DNA of 6,879 nt from JBELHR01 sp049607205 (GTDB lineage Bacteria > Bacteroidota > Bacteroidia > Flavobacteriales > Flavobacteriaceae): assembly GCA_049607205.1 (NCBI GenBank), contig JBMYWH010000042.1:1-6879 (forward strand). Reading direction: 5' to 3'. Under the pieces are notes generated by a model. That model had not been told where the DNA came from. It did not search any database and saw nothing but the letters and a program-made list of their open reading frames with translations. Position numbers and translations under genes: made by a program. Position 1 is the first letter of the stretch; every line of letters starts with the position of its first letter. Shown here one piece after another: positions 5,495-6,879 of the stretch.

Positions 5495-5527
5495 CAAATT
5501 AATTAGTAATCAAAAATAGATTTCAAT
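5495..5527 (-). promoter_or_regulatory. Degenerate promoter candidate for the symporter
   Basis: ATTG (5524-5527) is followed after 20 bases (21 after its TTG core) by TTAATTTG (5495-5502), which differs from TAnnTTTG at one fixed position. The -33 part overlaps the last codons of the channel gene. Transcription would begin near 5490 and give a leader of about 105 bases containing both inverted-repeat structures. No better match exists in the gap. The symporter may alternatively be read from the channel operon. Confidence 0.35.
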
Positions 5528-6486
5528 TCTGCTATTTGTTTCGTATTTCCCAACACGATCAATCTACCATTTGCAGTCAAAGTTTGACTTGGTTCAGGAT
5601 TAATGACATAATTTTCATTACCGTCAATATATCCAATAACATTACATCCCGAACGCTGACGCATATCTAACTCCTTGATGGTTTTACCAATAAAGGTATC
5701 AGGAAGGTCATTTACATTAATTTCCTCTAAGTTCGCAGTATGATCACCTTCTATAGAAATTCTACTTACAAATTCAACCAAATCTGGAGTTACCAATAAA
5801 GAAGCCATGTGATCTCCCCCAATTCTATCCGGCATAATCACATTGTCAGCTCCAGCAATCTTTAACTTTTTAACAGAAGTCTCTTGAGACGCTCTACTAA
5901 CAATTCTTAAACTAGAATTTAATTGTTTAGCCGATAGAACTACAAATAAATTATCAGCATCCGAAGGAAGAGAAGTTATTAAACTCGATGCTTGTTCTAG
6001 GTTGGCTTCTTCTAACACACCGTCATCTGTAGGATCCCCAACAATCATCAAATACCCCAAGGATTCTATTTCTTCTTTCAAATCCTCATCACGTTCAATA
6101 ACAACACAAGTCTGATTGTAATTAACCAATTTCATAGCAGCCTGACGTCCATTACGTCCAAAACCACAAACCACTGTATGTCCTTTCAACTTCTTAATTT
6201 TTCTCAAACTATTCCTTTTTTTTAATTCATCAAATGATCGATCATTCGCAATATAATTAGCAACAGCCGCTACTAGGTATGCATAGGCTCCTACACTAAA
6301 AATAATAAGAAATATAGTAAATATCTTTCCTGTTGTATCCAAGGCAACTACCTCTCTAAACCCAACAGTACTCATAGTTATCACCGTCATATAAAAGGCA
6401 TCCACAAGCTCATAGTCAACCAAGAACATAAAGCCAGCGACTCCAAATAATAGAACGAATAAAAAAATTAAACCTGCTTTATACAT
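5503..6486 (-). CDS. Two-transmembrane potassium channel with cytoplasmic RCK (TrkA) domains
   Basis: This 327-residue protein is a potassium channel subunit of the MthK/Kch type. It has TM1 (about 3-22), a pore helix with selectivity filter TVGF (40-43, in TMSTVGFREV), and TM2 (about 53-79). A basic linker follows, then an RCK-N/TrkA-N Rossmann domain (about 102-225) with nucleotide motif GFGRNGR (108-114) and the acidic strand end VVIERDED. An RCK-C domain (about 255-325) completes it. The filter ends in Phe (TVGF), a variant seen in other prokaryotic two-TM channels. Four subunits should form the pore, with the RCK ring gating by a ligand such as a nucleotide or cation (family knowledge; ligand unknown). 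The ATG is 2 bases after the PspC gene stop, so the two form an operon. Confidence 0.93.
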   Translation of the reverse strand: MYKAGLIFLFVLLFGVAGFMFLVDYELVDAFYMTVITMSTVGFREVVALDTTGKIFTIFLIIFSVGAYAYLVAAVANYIANDRSFDELKKRNSLRKIKKLKGHTVVCGFGRNGRQAAMKLVNYNQTCVVIERDEDLKEEIESLGYLMIVGDPTDDGVLEEANLEQASSLITSLPSDADNLFVVLSAKQLNSSLRIVSRASQETSVKKLKIAGADNVIMPDRIGGDHMASLLVTPDLVEFVSRISIEGDHTANLEEINVNDLPDTFIGKTIKELDMRQRSGCNVIGYIDGNENYVINPEPSQTLTANGRLIVLGNTKQIAELKSIFDY

Positions 6487-6488
6487 AC

Positions 6489-6710
6489 TTATAAATCAAA
6501 AACAGAACTTCTTTTTCTATAGATCAAATCTTTGAGTCTTAACACAAAAGCTAAAACTAAGTAGATTACGAAACTTAAACCAAGAGTGGCATATGAAAAA
6601 TATATAAAAAATAAACGAACGTCAGCAACATTCATTCCCAACCGATCTGCAAGTCTCGTTGAAACATAGAATCCGTTTTGTTCAAAAAATAACCTCAATC
6701 GAGTTACCAT
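6489..6710 (-). CDS. Small PspC-domain membrane protein
   Basis: This 73-residue protein begins MVTRLRLFFEQNGFYVSTRLADRLGM. The charged amphipathic N-terminal part resembles the PspC domain (a short helix, then RLADRLGMNVADVRLFFIY). One or two closely spaced membrane segments follow (about 33-60), then a basic tail, LKDLIYRKRSSVFDL. PspC in enterobacteria senses membrane stress, but this stand-alone short form is common in Flavobacteriia and its function is unknown to me. I chose the ATG at 6708-6710. A longer reading frame opens at a TTG (6731), but that TTG lies inside the -7 box TACTTTTG and would precede the start of transcription. Two bases separate it from the channel gene, so the proteins may act together (inference). 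Confidence 0.75.
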   Translation of the reverse strand: MVTRLRLFFEQNGFYVSTRLADRLGMNVADVRLFFIYFSYATLGLSFVIYLVLAFVLRLKDLIYRKRSSVFDL

Positions 6711-6728
6711 AATTAATCTTTTACAAAT

Positions 6729-6760
6729 CAAAAGTAAGGATATTTAATAGCACCAACAAA
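6729..6760 (-). promoter_or_regulatory. Promoter of the PspC-potassium channel operon
   Basis: The -33 element TTTG (6757-6760, within TTTTTG) is followed after exactly 20 bases by TACTTTTG (6729-6736). This matches the Bacteroidota consensus at every fixed position. The predicted start of transcription is near 6725, leaving a leader of about 15 bases before the ATG at 6710. This argues for that start codon over the upstream TTG. Confidence 0.75.
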
Positions 6761-6790
6761 AACAAATTCTAAACCTTAACTCCAGCGCAC

Positions 6791-6823
6791 AAAAAAACCC
6801 TCACTACAACGTAATGAGGGTTT
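6791..6823 (-). terminator. Intrinsic terminator of the rRNA operon
   Basis: On the minus strand AAACCCTCATTAC pairs with GTAGTGAGGGTTT (13 bp with one G-T pair, 6811-6823 with 6795-6807) around a 3-base loop GTT. It runs into seven T (6791-6797). It starts 9 bases after the end of 5S rRNA and ends about 30 bases before the -33 box of the next promoter, so it cleanly separates the rRNA operon from the PspC unit. Confidence 0.92.
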
Positions 6824-6832
6824 AAAAAAAAA

Positions 6833-6879
6833 GGCGGTGACATACTCTCCCACCAGTGGCAGTACCATCTGCGCTGATA
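6833..6879 (-). rRNA. rrf: 5S rRNA, 3' end only
   Basis: The minus strand ends ATGGTACTGCCACTGGTGGG, then AGAGTATGTCACCGCC. This is the conserved 3' third of bacterial 5S rRNA: the GGTACTGC region, the TGGGAGAGTA segment and the terminal helix strand. The right window edge cuts off the 5' portion. A T-run and strong terminator follow directly, as expected at the end of a 16S-23S-5S operon. The 16S and 23S genes should lie beyond the right edge. The exact 3' end (6833 plus or minus 2) is approximate. Confidence 0.93.

Noticed and set aside
6711..6731. Seven-residue N-terminal extension of the PspC gene from a TTG start
   Set aside because: The TTG is part of the promoter -7 box TACTTTTG, so it should not be in the mRNA. 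The ATG at 6708-6710 gives the family-like N-terminus.

Overview
The window is an ordinary chromosomal stretch from a low-GC member of the Bacteroidota, most likely order Flavobacteriales (family not resolved). Four things point there. Promoters match TTTG-N19/20-TAnnTTTG, the -33/-7 consensus used in this phylum. Shine-Dalgarno sequences are absent from the genes I examined, with one striking exception at rpsU. The order rpsU - xer - hpf - tRNA-Thr is the well-known Bacteroidota cluster that normally runs on to more tRNAs and tuf. The proteins read as flavobacterial. Every gene lies on the minus strand, so transcription runs from right to left. No gap between genes exceeds 300 bases.

Right edge to left. 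(1) The 3' end of a 5S rRNA gene (6833-6879), the tail of an rRNA operon, is closed by a strong intrinsic terminator (6791-6823). (2) A good promoter (6729-6760) drives a two-gene unit: a small PspC-domain membrane protein (6489-6710), then a two-transmembrane potassium channel with a TrkA-type RCK module (5503-6486). (3) A 119-base gap with a degenerate promoter and several inverted repeats leads into a sodium:alanine/glycine symporter (3782-5383). It is followed at very short spacing by a ComEA-like helix-hairpin-helix protein (2899-3771) and an acyl-CoA dehydrogenase (1726-2889). (4) rpsU (1408-1605) has its own -7 box, a structured leader, a near-perfect Shine-Dalgarno and a terminator. 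(5) xer (458-1345) and hpf (148-453) follow, 4 bases apart. (6) A textbook promoter (90-120) opens the tRNA-Thr operon, cut by the left edge.

Functionally, the left half is a translation and chromosome-maintenance block: bS21, ribosome hibernation factor, tRNA and Xer recombinase. The right half deals with ion and amino-acid transport. I see no mobile element, CRISPR array, defence island or clearly novel system. The most interesting signals are regulatory. First, a perfect 16-bp terminator hairpin is written inside codons 4-20 of the helix-hairpin-helix gene, where it would end or attenuate the symporter transcript. Second, rpsU carries a lone strong Shine-Dalgarno, which fits the bS21 autoregulation known in this phylum. 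Third, the symporter leader holds a 12-bp inverted repeat 4 bases from the start codon. Fourth, a promoter -7 box abuts the rpsU terminator and would give a nearly leaderless xer mRNA.
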